From the NCBI GenBank assembly GCA_002479145.1, contig DLLX01000048.1, positions 33,130 to 56,590 of the forward strand: a stretch of DNA of 23,461 bases. Reading direction: 5' to 3'. The translations under genes and the position numbers were made by a program. Source of the stretch: Prevotella sp. UBA7551. GTDB lineage: Bacteria > Bacteroidota > Bacteroidia > Bacteroidales > Bacteroidaceae. Shown piece after piece: positions 8,173 to 16,514 of this stretch; the first letter of the stretch is position 1, and each line of letters begins with the position of its first letter. Under the pieces are notes generated by a model. That model did no database searches. It was not told the origin of the DNA and was given only the letters and a program-made list of their open reading frames with translations.

Positions 8173-9513
8173 ATGAGGATTATTATCGCTGGCGCATTTG
8201 CCATCGGGTCGTATCTTGCCAAGCTGCTCTCACGCAATAGGCAGGAAGTGATACTCATGGATCAGGACGAGGAGAAGCTCGGAAAGCTGGCGAGCGACTA
8301 CGACCTGCTCACCATGCATGCCTCGGCGACCAGTATCCGCAGCCTGAAGGAGGCAAAAGTGGAGGACACAGACCTCTTTATTGCTGTCACACCCGACGAA
8401 AATTACAACATGATGGCGTGTGGACTGGCCAAGACACTGGGTGCTAAGAAGACTGTTGCCAAGATAGACAGCGCGGAGTATGTGACCCCGCAGAATCAGG
8501 AGGTATTCCAAAAGATGGGTATCAGCAGCATCATCTACCCCGAGATGTTGGCCGCGCGCGACATTATCAACGGGCTGAAAATGTCGTGGGTCCGGCAGCG
8601 GTGGGATGTCCACGATGGCGCATTGGTGATGCTGGGCATCAAGCTCCGGGAGACTTGCAAGGTGCTCGACAAGCCTCTTCATGAGATTTCCGGGCCCGAC
8701 GACCCCTATCATGTAGTGGCTATCCGCCGCCGTGGCGACACCATAATCCCCCGAGGCAGTGACGTGCTGAAGATTTACGACTTGGCCTACTTCATGACCA
8801 CCCGCAACTACATTCCTTATATACGCCGCGTGGTAGGCAAAGAGCACTATGTCGACGTGAAGAACGTGATGGTGATGGGGGGCGGCTCGACTGCCGTGCG
8901 GGCCATCCGACAGATGCCGGAGTATATGCAGGTGAAGGTGATTGAGAGGAATGTGGAACGCTGCGAGGCCCTCAACAGCAAGTTTGATGAGGATGTGCTG
9001 GTCATCAATGGCGATGGCCGCGACCTCTCGCTGCTCAACGAGGAAGGCATACGCTCCACCCAGGCCTTCGTCGCGCTGACGGGGAAAGCCGAGACCAACA
9101 TCCTGGCCTGCCTGATGGCTAAGCGGATGGGGGTGAGGAAGACCGTGGCGATGGTCGAGAATGTCGATTATGCCTTTATGGCAGAGAGCCTCGACATTGG
9201 CACGATAATCAACAAGCGGGCCATTGCAGCCAGCCACATCTACCAGATGATGCTCGATGCCAACGTAAACAACGTGCGGTTTCTCATGTCGGCCGATGCT
9301 GATGTGGCAGAGTTCGTGCCCGTACAGGGGTCGAAAGTGACCCGGCGGCCGGTCAAGGACTTGGGACTGCCCAAGGGAATGACTATTGGCGGACTGGTAA
9401 GAAACGGAGAGGGGCTACTCGTGTCGGGCAACACCCAGATAGAGGCGGGTGACAGCGTGGTGGTGTTCTGCCATAATGTGAGCGTCAAAAAGCTTGAGGG
9501 ACTTTTCAATTGA
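8173..9513 (+). CDS. trkA: Trk potassium uptake regulatory subunit TrkA
   Basis: TrkA is the cytoplasmic nucleotide-binding ring that gates TrkH. The 446-residue protein has two RCK units: RCK_N from residue 1 with RCK_C near 145-220, then a second RCK_N near 230-345 with RCK_C at about 365-446. In the first Rossmann loop the usual GxGxxG reads GAFAIG (7-12), so the middle glycine is phenylalanine. In the second it is GGGSTA (236-241), with alanine in place of the last glycine. The acidic residue at the end of the second strand is kept (D30, E258). The gene sits between dxs and trkH with short gaps, so it is co-transcribed with both. Confidence 0.93.
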   Translation: MRIIIAGAFAIGSYLAKLLSRNRQEVILMDQDEEKLGKLASDYDLLTMHASATSIRSLKEAKVEDTDLFIAVTPDENYNMMACGLAKTLGAKKTVAKIDSAEYVTPQNQEVFQKMGISSIIYPEMLAARDIINGLKMSWVRQRWDVHDGALVMLGIKLRETCKVLDKPLHEISGPDDPYHVVAIRRRGDTIIPRGSDVLKIYDLAYFMTTRNYIPYIRRVVGKEHYVDVKNVMVMGGGSTAVRAIRQMPEYMQVKVIERNVERCEALNSKFDEDVLVINGDGRDLSLLNEEGIRSTQAFVALTGKAETNILACLMAKRMGVRKTVAMVENVDYAFMAESLDIGTIINKRAIAASHIYQMMLDANVNNVRFLMSADADVAEFVPVQGSKVTRRPVKDLGLPKGMTIGGLVRNGEGLLVSGNTQIEAGDSVVVFCHNVSVKKLEGLFN

Positions 9514-9541
9514 TATTTGAACAAGGACAAACCATGCGGCA

Positions 9542-10999
9542 ATGTTGAATACTAAACTTATATCAAAAATATTTGGTTCGCTGCTTCTCATAGAGGCATT
9601 GCTGATGTCAAGCTCTTTAGGCGTGGCCATCTACTATGGAGGCAGCGACGTCATGCCCTTCGTATGGAGCATTATCGCAGTTGTTGCCACTGGAGTTGCT
9701 TTCCGGTTGTTAGGCTTGCAGGCGAGCAATACAATGAGCAGGCGCGACGCCTACTTTGTGGTGACGACCACCTGGGTGCTGTTCACCCTCTTTGGCATGC
9801 TTCCTTTTCTCATCGGCGGGTATCTTCATTCCGTGGCCGATGCCTTCTTTGAAATCATGTCGGGCTTCACTACGACGGGTGCTACCATCATCGATTACCC
9901 CGAGCACCTACCGCGCGGGTTGCTCTTCTGGCGTTCGCTCACGCAGTGGATAGGTGGCTTGGGCATCGTCTTTTTCACCATCGCCATCCTGCCCTCGTTT
10001 GTTGGCGGCTCCACCCGTGTGTTTGCGGCTGAGGCCACCGGCCCGATAGTTACCAAGCTCCACCCTAAGCTCAGTACGGGGGCGAAGCTGATCTGGGCGG
10101 TCTATGCCGCCCTCACTTTGGCCTGTATCCTTTCCTATAAGCTCTGCGGCATGAGCTGGTTCGACTCTATCAACTATGCCTTCACCAGTACAGCCACGGG
10201 TGGCTTCTCGACCGAGAGCGGGTCTATCGCCACTTTCCATTCTCCGGCAGAGGAATACGTCTGCGCGCTTTTTTGTTTCTTGTCGGGAATGAACTTCACG
10301 CTGCTCTATGCTGCCGTGGCTCGTTTCCGGGTGAAGCAACTTTTCCGCAATAGCGAGTTTCGCTTCTACCTCTTGGTAGTCCTTGCCTGTACCGTGTTTA
10401 TCATGGTGGAACTGATGTTGTACAACCAATACAGTTTGGAGCACGCTTTCCGCAGTGGCATCTTTCAGGTAGTTTCGTTCATCACCACCACCGGCCTTTT
10501 TAGTGACGATGCAGCTAAATGGCCACACGTCACATGGTTTGCCCTCATCCTCTGCATGGTTGTCGGCGGCTGTTCAGGCTCGACAAGTGGTGGCATGAAA
10601 AGTATCCGCGCGGTGATGGTGCTCAAAATCATCCGCAATGAGTTCCGGCAAATCCTGCATCCCAATGCAGTCTTGCCCCTCAACGTGGATGGACACAACG
10701 TGCCCCAGTCCAAGCGCGTCACGCTGTTGGCCTTTGTCGGGCTTTATCTGATACTGGTCTTTCTGCTTGGCTTTGCGATGATGGCGTGCGGGGTGGATTC
10801 CACCAATGCCTTTACCATCGCCATTAGTAGTATGGGCAACGTGGGTCCTGCGCTGGGTATAGAGATAGGGCCGACGATGTCGTGGTCGCAATTGCCTGAT
10901 GTGGCCAAGTGGATTTGCTCGTTTCTGATGCTTGTGGGTCGTCTGGAACTGTTCACCGTGCTCGTAATCTTCACGCGTGCGTTCTGGAAAGAAAACTAA
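9542..10999 (+). CDS. trkH: Trk potassium uptake channel subunit TrkH
   Basis: TrkH is the membrane channel of the Trk potassium system. The 485-residue protein has four pore repeats with recognisable filter segments: TTTGA at 110-114, TATGG at 217-221, TTTGL at 315-319 and SMGNVGP at 430-436. GGCSGSTSGGMKSIR at 342-356 matches the conserved loop after the third repeat. Hydrophobic helices fill the rest, with FWKEN at the C-terminus. It begins 28 bases after the trkA stop, so the two subunits are made from one message. It is followed directly by the decayed beta-barrel remnant, with no clear terminator in between. Confidence 0.95.
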   Translation: MLNTKLISKIFGSLLLIEALLMSSSLGVAIYYGGSDVMPFVWSIIAVVATGVAFRLLGLQASNTMSRRDAYFVVTTTWVLFTLFGMLPFLIGGYLHSVADAFFEIMSGFTTTGATIIDYPEHLPRGLLFWRSLTQWIGGLGIVFFTIAILPSFVGGSTRVFAAEATGPIVTKLHPKLSTGAKLIWAVYAALTLACILSYKLCGMSWFDSINYAFTSTATGGFSTESGSIATFHSPAEEYVCALFCFLSGMNFTLLYAAVARFRVKQLFRNSEFRFYLLVVLACTVFIMVELMLYNQYSLEHAFRSGIFQVVSFITTTGLFSDDAAKWPHVTWFALILCMVVGGCSGSTSGGMKSIRAVMVLKIIRNEFRQILHPNAVLPLNVDGHNVPQSKRVTLLAFVGLYLILVFLLGFAMMACGVDSTNAFTIAISSMGNVGPALGIEIGPTMSWSQLPDVAKWICSFLMLVGRLELFTVLVIFTRAFWKEN

Positions 11000-11000
11000 A

Positions 11001-11366
11001 TTGGAGCGGTTATATGGTATATTATATCAATGGAGGAGAATGCTTCCGTTACCCACACGAATCAGCATAGAACCATATTACGCCATCTCTGAATGCACAA
11101 GGACGAAGAACTACAACCCTACAAGCAGCCTCGTCCTTTCATATAGCTTCACTCCCGACATCCTGTTGTCCGTCGGTTGTACAAGTTTTATCAGCAACCC
11201 GAGAAGTAAGACCACGGTCGGTACAGGCACTTACCGAAGTGTCACCTACACTACCCAAAAGACGTTCACGCCCTGGGTCCTGTTCAGATGGAGCTTCAGA
11301 AAGAACAGCAAGAATAAGATAGAGCTGGATAACGACCTCATGCGCGATCATGAGGACAGGATATAG
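11001..11366 (+). pseudogene. Remnant of an outer-membrane beta-barrel protein (C-terminal tail)
   Basis: A reading frame starting near the trkH stop and ending at TAG 11364-11366 gives about 120 residues without an initiation region of its own. The text looks like the last strands of a Bacteroidetes OMP_b-brl / TonB-receptor-like barrel: alternating polar and hydrophobic strands (SSLVLSYSFTPDILLSVG, TYRSVTYTTQKTFTPWVLFRWSFRKN) and a charged end, KNKIELDNDLMRDHEDRI. That end recalls the tail of this family, where a final aromatic strand is followed by a short polar tail. No signal peptide, plug domain or earlier barrel strands precede it, because trkH occupies that DNA. It is best read as a truncated, non-functional fragment. 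The family call rests on sequence style and memory of the family. Confidence 0.5.
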
Positions 11367-11579
11367 CTGTAACGGATAATTTCTTATGTCGCTTTGTGGG
11401 GCTGCGACTATCATCTGTGGTACGTTAAGTACTTAGTTCGTGAAATGAAAGAAGGACAAGTCTTTGAGTGCCTTAGAGTGCTTAATGATTTGCTTTGGAA
11501 ACCAACTAATTTGAAGATATCAAATTACAGAATGACTTGATAATCAGTGCCTTTCTTGTATTGGCAAGGATTAAAAAGA

Positions 11580-11699
11580 TTTTACATTATGAAATGGCCT
11601 GTATTGCAATGTAATAGAGGCTATTTCATGATGCAAAAGGGGCTTTATGACAACGTCATAAAGCCCCTTTTGCAAAGCAATACCAAACCTATTGTAAAA
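11580..11699. repeat. 120-bp nested palindromic element (MITE- or REP-like)
   Basis: The ends are TTTTACA (11580-11586) and TGTAAAA (11693-11699), and GTATTGC / GCAATAC (11601-11607 and 11677-11683) also pair. Inside are two hairpins. The first joins GAAATGGCCT (11591-11600) to AGGCTATTTC (11618-11627) with one G-T pair. The second is a perfect 19-bp inverted repeat, 11633-11651 with 11655-11673, separated by only 3 bases. Because the second hairpin is symmetric, both strands translate to nearly the same phrase QKGLYD-VIKPLL, which explains two short overlapping open frames here. No target-site duplication is visible. Confidence 0.6.
11633..11673. terminator. Perfect 19-bp stem, possible bidirectional terminator
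   Basis: Each arm has GGGGC/GCCCC in the core, with an A-run on one side and a T-run on the other (AAAAGGGGCTTT ... AAAGCCCCTTTT). It could end transcripts coming from trkH on the plus strand and leftover readthrough from the glp operon on the minus strand. The T-run is inside the stem rather than free after it, and the loop is only 3 bases, so this is uncertain. Confidence 0.4.
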
Positions 11700-11823
11700 C
11701 GCCGTCTGCCTGACTTCAAAAGGAAGGCATATTAGAGGCAGAATGGGAAGGCTTGTCCTGTACATTTGTCGAGCTGAGTTGCTTTCTTGTGTTGCTTTGG
11801 AATCGGGTTGAAAGGATGTGACT

Positions 11824-11858
11824 AAAAAAGCGTGCCCCTACATCCGAGGGACACGCTT
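11824..11858 (-). terminator. Intrinsic terminator of the glp operon
   Basis: On the minus strand AAGCGTG-T-CCCT, a 7-base loop, AGGG-G-CACGCTT forms an 11-bp stem with one mismatch, and the 3' arm runs straight into six Ts (plus 11824-11829). It lies about 80 bases after the stop of the last gene, the porin, and is the clearest intrinsic terminator in the window. Confidence 0.85.
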
Positions 11859-11936
11859 ATCTCAATTCCGTCATCAGCCGTAGCGCTTGACCAATCAAGC
11901 TGTCTGGCAGACGGATGCGGACCTTATGGTTTCTGC

Positions 11937-12698
11937 TTAGATATCGAGCAGATTAATAGCCACACGGAAGTAGCCCTTGTTGGCCTCCGGGTTCCACATC
12001 ATCTGTGAGGTGACAGGGAGGTTGGCCTTTCCAATCTTGAGCTTGTAGGTGCAACCAATGCGCACGTCGTTCACACCAGCCGACTTGCCGTAGAACGTAG
12101 CGCCATCATTTTCATCGTAGTTGCTGAGTGCGAAGTTGCCGCCAACGCTTGCGTCAACCTTCCACTTCTCATCCTCGTAGAAGGTGTAGGCAGCCTGCAC
12201 GAAGGTGGAGTAGATGTTCTGCTTGTTCAGCGCACCACGGTCGCGGCCAGCAAGTACGGTAGCCCAGCTCAGTGTGAGCGGGAAGCCCTGCTTTGCGAAA
12301 TTGTAGCTGATGGAAGCGTCGAGGAAGTGGCCTGTCGTGCGGGCATCATAGTTGAAGTAGCGATACTGCTTGTCGTTGCTGTAGATACCGTCGGAGAAGT
12401 TATAGATGTCCCACACGGCGATGCTGAATCCACCATAGGTGTAGCTTGCATAGATATCAGCCTCTTTGTAGTCGCCGTCAATCTGCATTCCTCCCCATGC
12501 GCCGAGGCGGAAATGGTTGTTGTTGTCGGAGATGGCAAACTCATTGTTGAACGTCAGTCCTTTGGAAACTTCAAGACCACGCCAGAGGTGAGAGGTCTCG
12601 AGACCAGCGTTGTAGTGGAGCTTCTGTGCGTTCATTGTTGTCGGAAGGGCGAGTGCAGACAGCACGAACATGCCCTTAAGTAAAGATTTTATCATCAT
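11937..12698 (-). CDS. TorF-like outer-membrane porin, last gene of glp operon
   Basis: The mature protein is a barrel-like outer-membrane protein with many alternating strands (for example EADIYASYTYGGFSIAVWD and FVQAAYTFYEDEKWKVDASV). It ends in a last strand GYFRVAINLLDI. The N-terminus MIKSLLKGMFVLSALALPTT followed by MNAQ is a typical signal peptide with cleavage near AQ. The start is placed at the ATG at 12698 (or the adjacent 12695): a longer reading frame begins at 12758, but that would run through a large hairpin and give an implausible polar leader. The product is 253 residues. Resemblance to the TorF family of putative porins is by strand style and N-terminal YNAGLETSHLWRG. Its place after glpF suggests a role in glycerol or glycerol-3-phosphate entry, but no substrate is shown. 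Confidence 0.7.
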   Translation of the reverse strand: MMIKSLLKGMFVLSALALPTTMNAQKLHYNAGLETSHLWRGLEVSKGLTFNNEFAISDNNNHFRLGAWGGMQIDGDYKEADIYASYTYGGFSIAVWDIYNFSDGIYSNDKQYRYFNYDARTTGHFLDASISYNFAKQGFPLTLSWATVLAGRDRGALNKQNIYSTFVQAAYTFYEDEKWKVDASVGGNFALSNYDENDGATFYGKSAGVNDVRIGCTYKLKIGKANLPVTSQMMWNPEANKGYFRVAINLLDI

Positions 12699-12715
12699 AT
12701 TTTCTGAAGTTGTGT

Positions 12716-12821
12716 CTGTCCCATCCGTTCCCGTGCCGCTTGGTTGGCTTTCTTCCACATGTGTGTGGAAGCACTTTAGCAGAACTGTTGTCTCGTTCTT
12801 TTTCGGGAAAGGATGGGGCAG
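12716..12821 (-). other. Large intercistronic stem-loop between glpF and the porin
   Basis: Arms 12716-12733 and 12804-12821 pair over 18 positions with 16 Watson-Crick pairs, one G-T and one mismatch (CTGTCCCATCCGTTCCCG against CGGGAAAGGATGGGGCAG). Within the enclosed loop a second hairpin, CTTCCACA-TGTG-TGTGGAAG, spans 12752-12771. The 3' arm on the minus strand ends 17 bases before the porin ATG. There is no T-tract, so it is not a terminator. It could stabilise the porin mRNA or limit decay of the upstream part. Confidence 0.65.
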
Positions 12822-12852
12822 ACGGTTAAAAATTAATTATTGATTTTGTTGA

Positions 12853-13587
12853 TTAGCAGAAGTGATACAGTGAAGCGACGAGGGCAGCAAGTGCAGCACC
12901 GGCGATAGGACCGAATACAGGCACCCAAGAATAGCCCCAACCGCTGTCTCTCTTGCCCTTGATGGGAAGGATGGCGTGGGCGATACGCGGTGAGAGGTCG
13001 CGGGCAGGGTTCATTGCGTAACCCGTTACACCACCAAGAGACATACCGATGGAGACGATGACCATGGTGACAGGCCATGCGCCGTTGGCGCCAATGTTGG
13101 CCACATCTGAGCCATAGGTGCCGATGCAGATAATCAACAGGACGAGCACGAAGGTGCAGACAAGCTCCTGAAGGAAGTTGAGCGGCTTGTTGTCGATGCC
13201 AGGCATTGTGCAGAAAGTGCCGAGCTTGGCTTCGGGATCGTCGGTTGCATCGAAGTGATCCTTATATACAACCCACACAAGAACGGCGCCAATGAAGCCA
13301 CCGAGCATCTGAGCCACGATATAGGGGAAGACGTTTGCCCATGGGAACATCCCTGCAACAGCAAGTCCGATGGAGACTGCAGGGTTGAGGTGTGCGCCAG
13401 AACCGTGTGCAATAAACACACCTGCCATGACGGCAAGACCCCATGCGAGCGTGATGACTACCCATCCGCCACCTTGACCTTTACTCTTATTCAGGCCCAT
13501 GCAGGCGCACACGCCATCACCAAGGAGAACTAATACGAGCGTGCCCAAGAATTCAAGGCCGCAGTTATAAAGCAAATCCGGATTCAT
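12853..13587 (-). CDS. glpF: Glycerol uptake facilitator (aquaglyceroporin)
   Basis: GlpF is an inner-membrane channel that lets glycerol diffuse into the cell. The 244-residue protein has the two half-helix motifs of the MIP family: HLNPAVS (66-72) and AMNPARDLSPR (191-201). The aspartate after NPAR is typical of glycerol facilitators rather than pure water channels. Six hydrophobic helices are visible, including LEFLGTLVLVLLGDGVCACMG at the start and GPIAGAALAALVASLY at the end. It follows glpK on the same strand and precedes the porin, with structured gaps on both sides. The C-terminus is short. Confidence 0.95.
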   Translation of the reverse strand: MNPDLLYNCGLEFLGTLVLVLLGDGVCACMGLNKSKGQGGGWVVITLAWGLAVMAGVFIAHGSGAHLNPAVSIGLAVAGMFPWANVFPYIVAQMLGGFIGAVLVWVVYKDHFDATDDPEAKLGTFCTMPGIDNKPLNFLQELVCTFVLVLLIICIGTYGSDVANIGANGAWPVTMVIVSIGMSLGGVTGYAMNPARDLSPRIAHAILPIKGKRDSGWGYSWVPVFGPIAGAALAALVASLYHFC

Positions 13588-13643
13588 GATAAATTGATTT
13601 TAATATTTGTATAATTAATTGATTGTATTTCTGCTGTATGTTA

Positions 13644-13686
13644 GGCACTTCCCTTCATGGACTTTTCAGCCATGAGGGAAAGTGTC
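13644..13686 (-). other. Intercistronic hairpin between glpK and glpF
   Basis: GGCACTTCCCTTCATGG (13644-13660) pairs with CCATGAGGGAAAGTGTC (13670-13686) with two one-base bulges and a 9-base loop. It sits 10 bases past the glpK stop and about 57 bases before the glpF start on the minus strand. No T-run follows. Position and shape suggest an mRNA-processing or stability stem that sets glpF apart from glpK. Confidence 0.6.
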
Positions 13687-13696
13687 TTAATATGGT

Positions 13697-15184
13697 TTAC
13701 TTGCGGGAAAGTGTGCGCTGGATGGCATCCTTCCATCCGTTCTTGGCCTCCTCAATCTCCTGGCTGTCTTCAGCCGGGTCGAAGGTGCGCTCCACTTGCC
13801 ACTGCTTCTGCACCTCGTCGATGTCTTTCCAGAAGCCCACAGCGAGTCCGGCAAGGTAGGCAGCACCGAGTGCGGTGGTCTCCGTAATCTTCGGACGGAT
13901 AACCTTGATGCCCAGCAGGTTGGCCTGATACTGCATCAAGAGGTTGTTGCGGCTGGCACCGCCATCAACCTTCAGCTCCGTGAGCGGTGCGTTGAGGTCG
14001 CGAGACATGGCCTGTGCGATGTCATAGGTCTGGAAAGCAATGCCATCGAGGGCAGCGCGTGCGATGTGTGCGGCAGTCGTTCCACGGGTGATACCGGTGA
14101 TGGTGCCACGAGCGTAAGAATCCCAATACGGAGCAGCCAGGCCGGTCAGTGCCGGTACAAAGCGCACACCGCCACTGTCGGGAACGGTAGAGGCGAGTGC
14201 CTCGACCTCGGAAGAGCTCTTGATGATGCCCAGACCGTCGCGCAACCACTGCACCACGGAGCCACCGACGTAGATGGAACCCTCAAGTGCATAGTTCACC
14301 TTGTCGCCAATCTTCCACGCCACGGTGGTCAGCAGGTTGTTCTTTGAAATCACGGGCTTGTCACCGGTGTTCAGCATTACGAAGCAACCTGTGCCGTAGG
14401 TGTTCTTGATGGCACCCGGCTCAATACACATCTGGCCGAAGAGAGCGGCCTGCTGGTCACCAGCAATACCGGCAATGGGTACCTCGTGGGCAAAGATGGT
14501 AGTCTTGGTGTGGCCGTAGACCTCGGAGCTTGATTTCACCTCAGGCATCATGGAGGCAGGAATGTCGAGCAACTTCAGCAAGTCCTCATCCCATTTCAGC
14601 TCGTTGATGTTGAAGAGCATGGTGCGGCTGGCATTAGTAACATCCGTTACGTGAACCTGACCGCGGGTCAAACGCCAGACAAGCCATGTGTCAACGTTAC
14701 CAAAACGGAGCTTGCCCATCTCTGCACGCTCGCGTGCTCCAGGCACGTTATCGAGAATCCACTTAATCTTTGTGCCAGAGAAATAAGCATCAAGGATAAG
14801 ACCCGTCTTCTCGCGGATGGTGTCTACCAGGCCTTGGGCTTTCAGCTTGTCGCAATATTCGGCCGTGCGGCGATCCTGCCAGACGATGGCATTGTAGATG
14901 GGCTCGTCGGTATCGATATCCCAAACGATGGTGGTCTCACGCTGGTTGGTGATACCAATGGCGGCGATGTCCTTGCCATTGATGTCGATCTGAGAGATGG
15001 ACTCGGCGATGACTGAGGCCTCAGAAGACCAGATCTCGTTGGGGTTGTGCTCTACCCATCCTGGTTTCGGGAAGTACTGGGTGAACTCTTTTTGGGCAAC
15101 AGAGCAAATCTGACCGTTGTGGTCGAAAACGATTGCACGGGAACTGGTAGTTCCTTGGTCAAGTGCCAAAATGTACTTACTCAT
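13697..15184 (-). CDS. glpK: Glycerol kinase
   Basis: GlpK uses ATP to make sn-glycerol-3-phosphate and so traps glycerol inside the cell. The start is taken as the ATG at 15184, giving [21 protein letters not shown] longer frame begins with TTG two codons earlier, but the ATG form is the usual one for this family. The 495-residue FGGY-family protein has the phosphate loop DQGTTSSR (9-16), GWVEHNP (42-48), and [13 protein letters not shown], which is the ATPase motif of the second domain. [20 protein letters not shown] follows near the C-terminal part. It is fourth in the operon, after glpC and before glpF. Length and residues look intact. Confidence 0.97.
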   Translation of the reverse strand: MSKYILALDQGTTSSRAIVFDHNGQICSVAQKEFTQYFPKPGWVEHNPNEIWSSEASVIAESISQIDINGKDIAAIGITNQRETTIVWDIDTDEPIYNAIVWQDRRTAEYCDKLKAQGLVDTIREKTGLILDAYFSGTKIKWILDNVPGARERAEMGKLRFGNVDTWLVWRLTRGQVHVTDVTNASRTMLFNINELKWDEDLLKLLDIPASMMPEVKSSSEVYGHTKTTIFAHEVPIAGIAGDQQAALFGQMCIEPGAIKNTYGTGCFVMLNTGDKPVISKNNLLTTVAWKIGDKVNYALEGSIYVGGSVVQWLRDGLGIIKSSSEVEALASTVPDSGGVRFVPALTGLAAPYWDSYARGTITGITRGTTAAHIARAALDGIAFQTYDIAQAMSRDLNAPLTELKVDGGASRNNLLMQYQANLLGIKVIRPKITETTALGAAYLAGLAVGFWKDIDEVQKQWQVERTFDPAEDSQEIEEAKNGWKDAIQRTLSRK

Positions 15185-15244
15185 AATCAATTTACTTTTT
15201 AGTTGTTGATGTGATTGTTGAATTATTTAGAATGATTGTAAATG

Positions 15245-16507
15245 CTAAGCCTTGTTGAGCTTGCGGGTAGCCTCGACGTCCAGTGCCTCTGCTATGGTGG
15301 AGATGGGGTTCTTCACCTTTTTGGATGTGGACATCTCGATTTGCCACTTGCAGGTCTCGCAATCCGTGGAAACATAGTCGGGGTTCACTTCCTCAATCTG
15401 CTTGAAGAGTGGCGCGCCGATGGCCTGACTGCGCTTGTAGTTTTCCTTCTTGAAGCCATAGGTACCGGAGATGCCACAGCAATTACTGTCAAGAATGACC
15501 AGCTCTACACCAGGGATCATGCGGAGCAGCTCAGTCGAATAGATAGCCCAGCCCATGCGCTCCATGTGGCAAGCCGTGTGATAGGCCAGCTTTTGCTTGA
15601 AATCTTTGCGGAAGGCCAATTTGATTTTGCCCGACTCCACCATGCGATAGAGCCAACGGGTGGCCAATGTGAGGTGAGGACGCACATCGTCGTTGTCTAT
15701 CTTGAGCAGGTCTTTGTACTCATCGCGCATCGTAAACGTGCAAGTTGAGCTGGTGGTAAGCACGTCGTCGCCGCCTTTGATGGCTTTTCGCATGGAGTTC
15801 ATATTGATTTCGCCCTGCTTCTTGGCCTGACCGCTCAGCCCGTTGGCAATAAGTGCCACGCCACAGCACTTCTCCTTCTCCAGCAAGTTGACTCCATAGC
15901 CACAGGCATTCATGATTTTCACGAAGTCTTTGGCCAGCTGCGGGAAGTTGTAGTTGGCGTAACAGCCGTGGAAATAGGATACATGCTTATGGAAAGCGGC
16001 CTGCTCGGCAGCGTGTTTCTTGTACCACTGCTCGAAAGTCTGGAAAGAATAGGAGGGGAAAGTGCGGTGCTTGTCAATCTTCAGGACGCTGTCCATGACC
16101 ACTTTCACCGGTTTCAGCCCGAGGGCGAAGTTGGTAATGGGTGCAAAGTTGTGTGCCAGCGTACCGACAAGGTCTGTATTGGCCAGCATCCAGTCGCGCA
16201 AAGACGGCTTGTGGGTGCTGTATTTGATGCGAGCCTCTTGGATAAGGTCGGCAATCTTGACATTTTCAGGGCATGCTACCTCGCAACGCTTGCAGTTGAG
16301 ACACAACTTCAGCTTCTCGTTGAAGAATTGTGCGCCCTTCAAACGGTAGCGTTCGTTGTCCGGACCCGACTGTTTCGGGCCTGGATAGTTGGGCTCTACT
16401 GCCGACACCGGGCAGTAAACCGTGCAAATGGAGCACTTCAGGCATTGCTCGAAGTTGTGTTCGCTCTTGCTTTCCTTTTGTATCTGTATTGGTTTTTCGT
16501 CTGCCAT
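15245..16507 (-). CDS. glpC: Anaerobic glycerol-3-phosphate dehydrogenase subunit C
   Basis: GlpC is the iron-sulfur, membrane-associated subunit that passes electrons from GlpAB to the quinone pool. The 420-residue protein has two [4Fe-4S] ferredoxin motifs: C22-C25-C28-C32 and C69-C72-C75-C79. Two CCG domains follow, with CCG at 214-216 and 343-345 and partner cysteines at 182, 256, 313, 383 and 386. It starts at ATG 16507, seven bases after the glpB stop. The order glpA-glpB-glpC matches the known anaerobic operon. Compared with the E. coli protein (396 residues) it is slightly longer, mostly at the N-terminus. Confidence 0.95.
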   Translation of the reverse strand: MADEKPIQIQKESKSEHNFEQCLKCSICTVYCPVSAVEPNYPGPKQSGPDNERYRLKGAQFFNEKLKLCLNCKRCEVACPENVKIADLIQEARIKYSTHKPSLRDWMLANTDLVGTLAHNFAPITNFALGLKPVKVVMDSVLKIDKHRTFPSYSFQTFEQWYKKHAAEQAAFHKHVSYFHGCYANYNFPQLAKDFVKIMNACGYGVNLLEKEKCCGVALIANGLSGQAKKQGEINMNSMRKAIKGGDDVLTTSSTCTFTMRDEYKDLLKIDNDDVRPHLTLATRWLYRMVESGKIKLAFRKDFKQKLAYHTACHMERMGWAIYSTELLRMIPGVELVILDSNCCGISGTYGFKKENYKRSQAIGAPLFKQIEEVNPDYVSTDCETCKWQIEMSTSKKVKNPISTIAEALDVEATRKLNKA

Positions 16508-16514
16508 GATGAGT

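Larger units (their letters stand above)
11367..11936. other. Gene-free gap with a palindromic element and a terminator
   Basis: This 570-base stretch has no convincing gene. It holds the palindromic element at 11580-11699 and the terminator of the glp operon at 11824-11858, both listed separately. The part at 11370-11575 is AT-rich and shows no promoter or motif that I can support. A possible further decayed piece of the barrel gene cannot be excluded. Confidence 0.6.

Noticed and set aside
8230..9237. Long open frame of 335 codons on the minus strand opposite trkA
   Set aside because: It is rich in His, Leu and Val in the way expected from the complement of a coding frame, has no recognisable motif, and trkA on the plus strand is a clear family match.
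11547..11765. Two short overlapping frames on opposite strands sharing the phrase QKGLYD-VIKPLL
   Set aside because: The shared phrase is explained by the 19-bp perfect palindrome, so neither is treated as a protein gene.
12699..12758. Longer N-terminus for the porin
   Set aside because: It would add 20 polar residues before a clear signal peptide and come from the intercistronic stem-loop.
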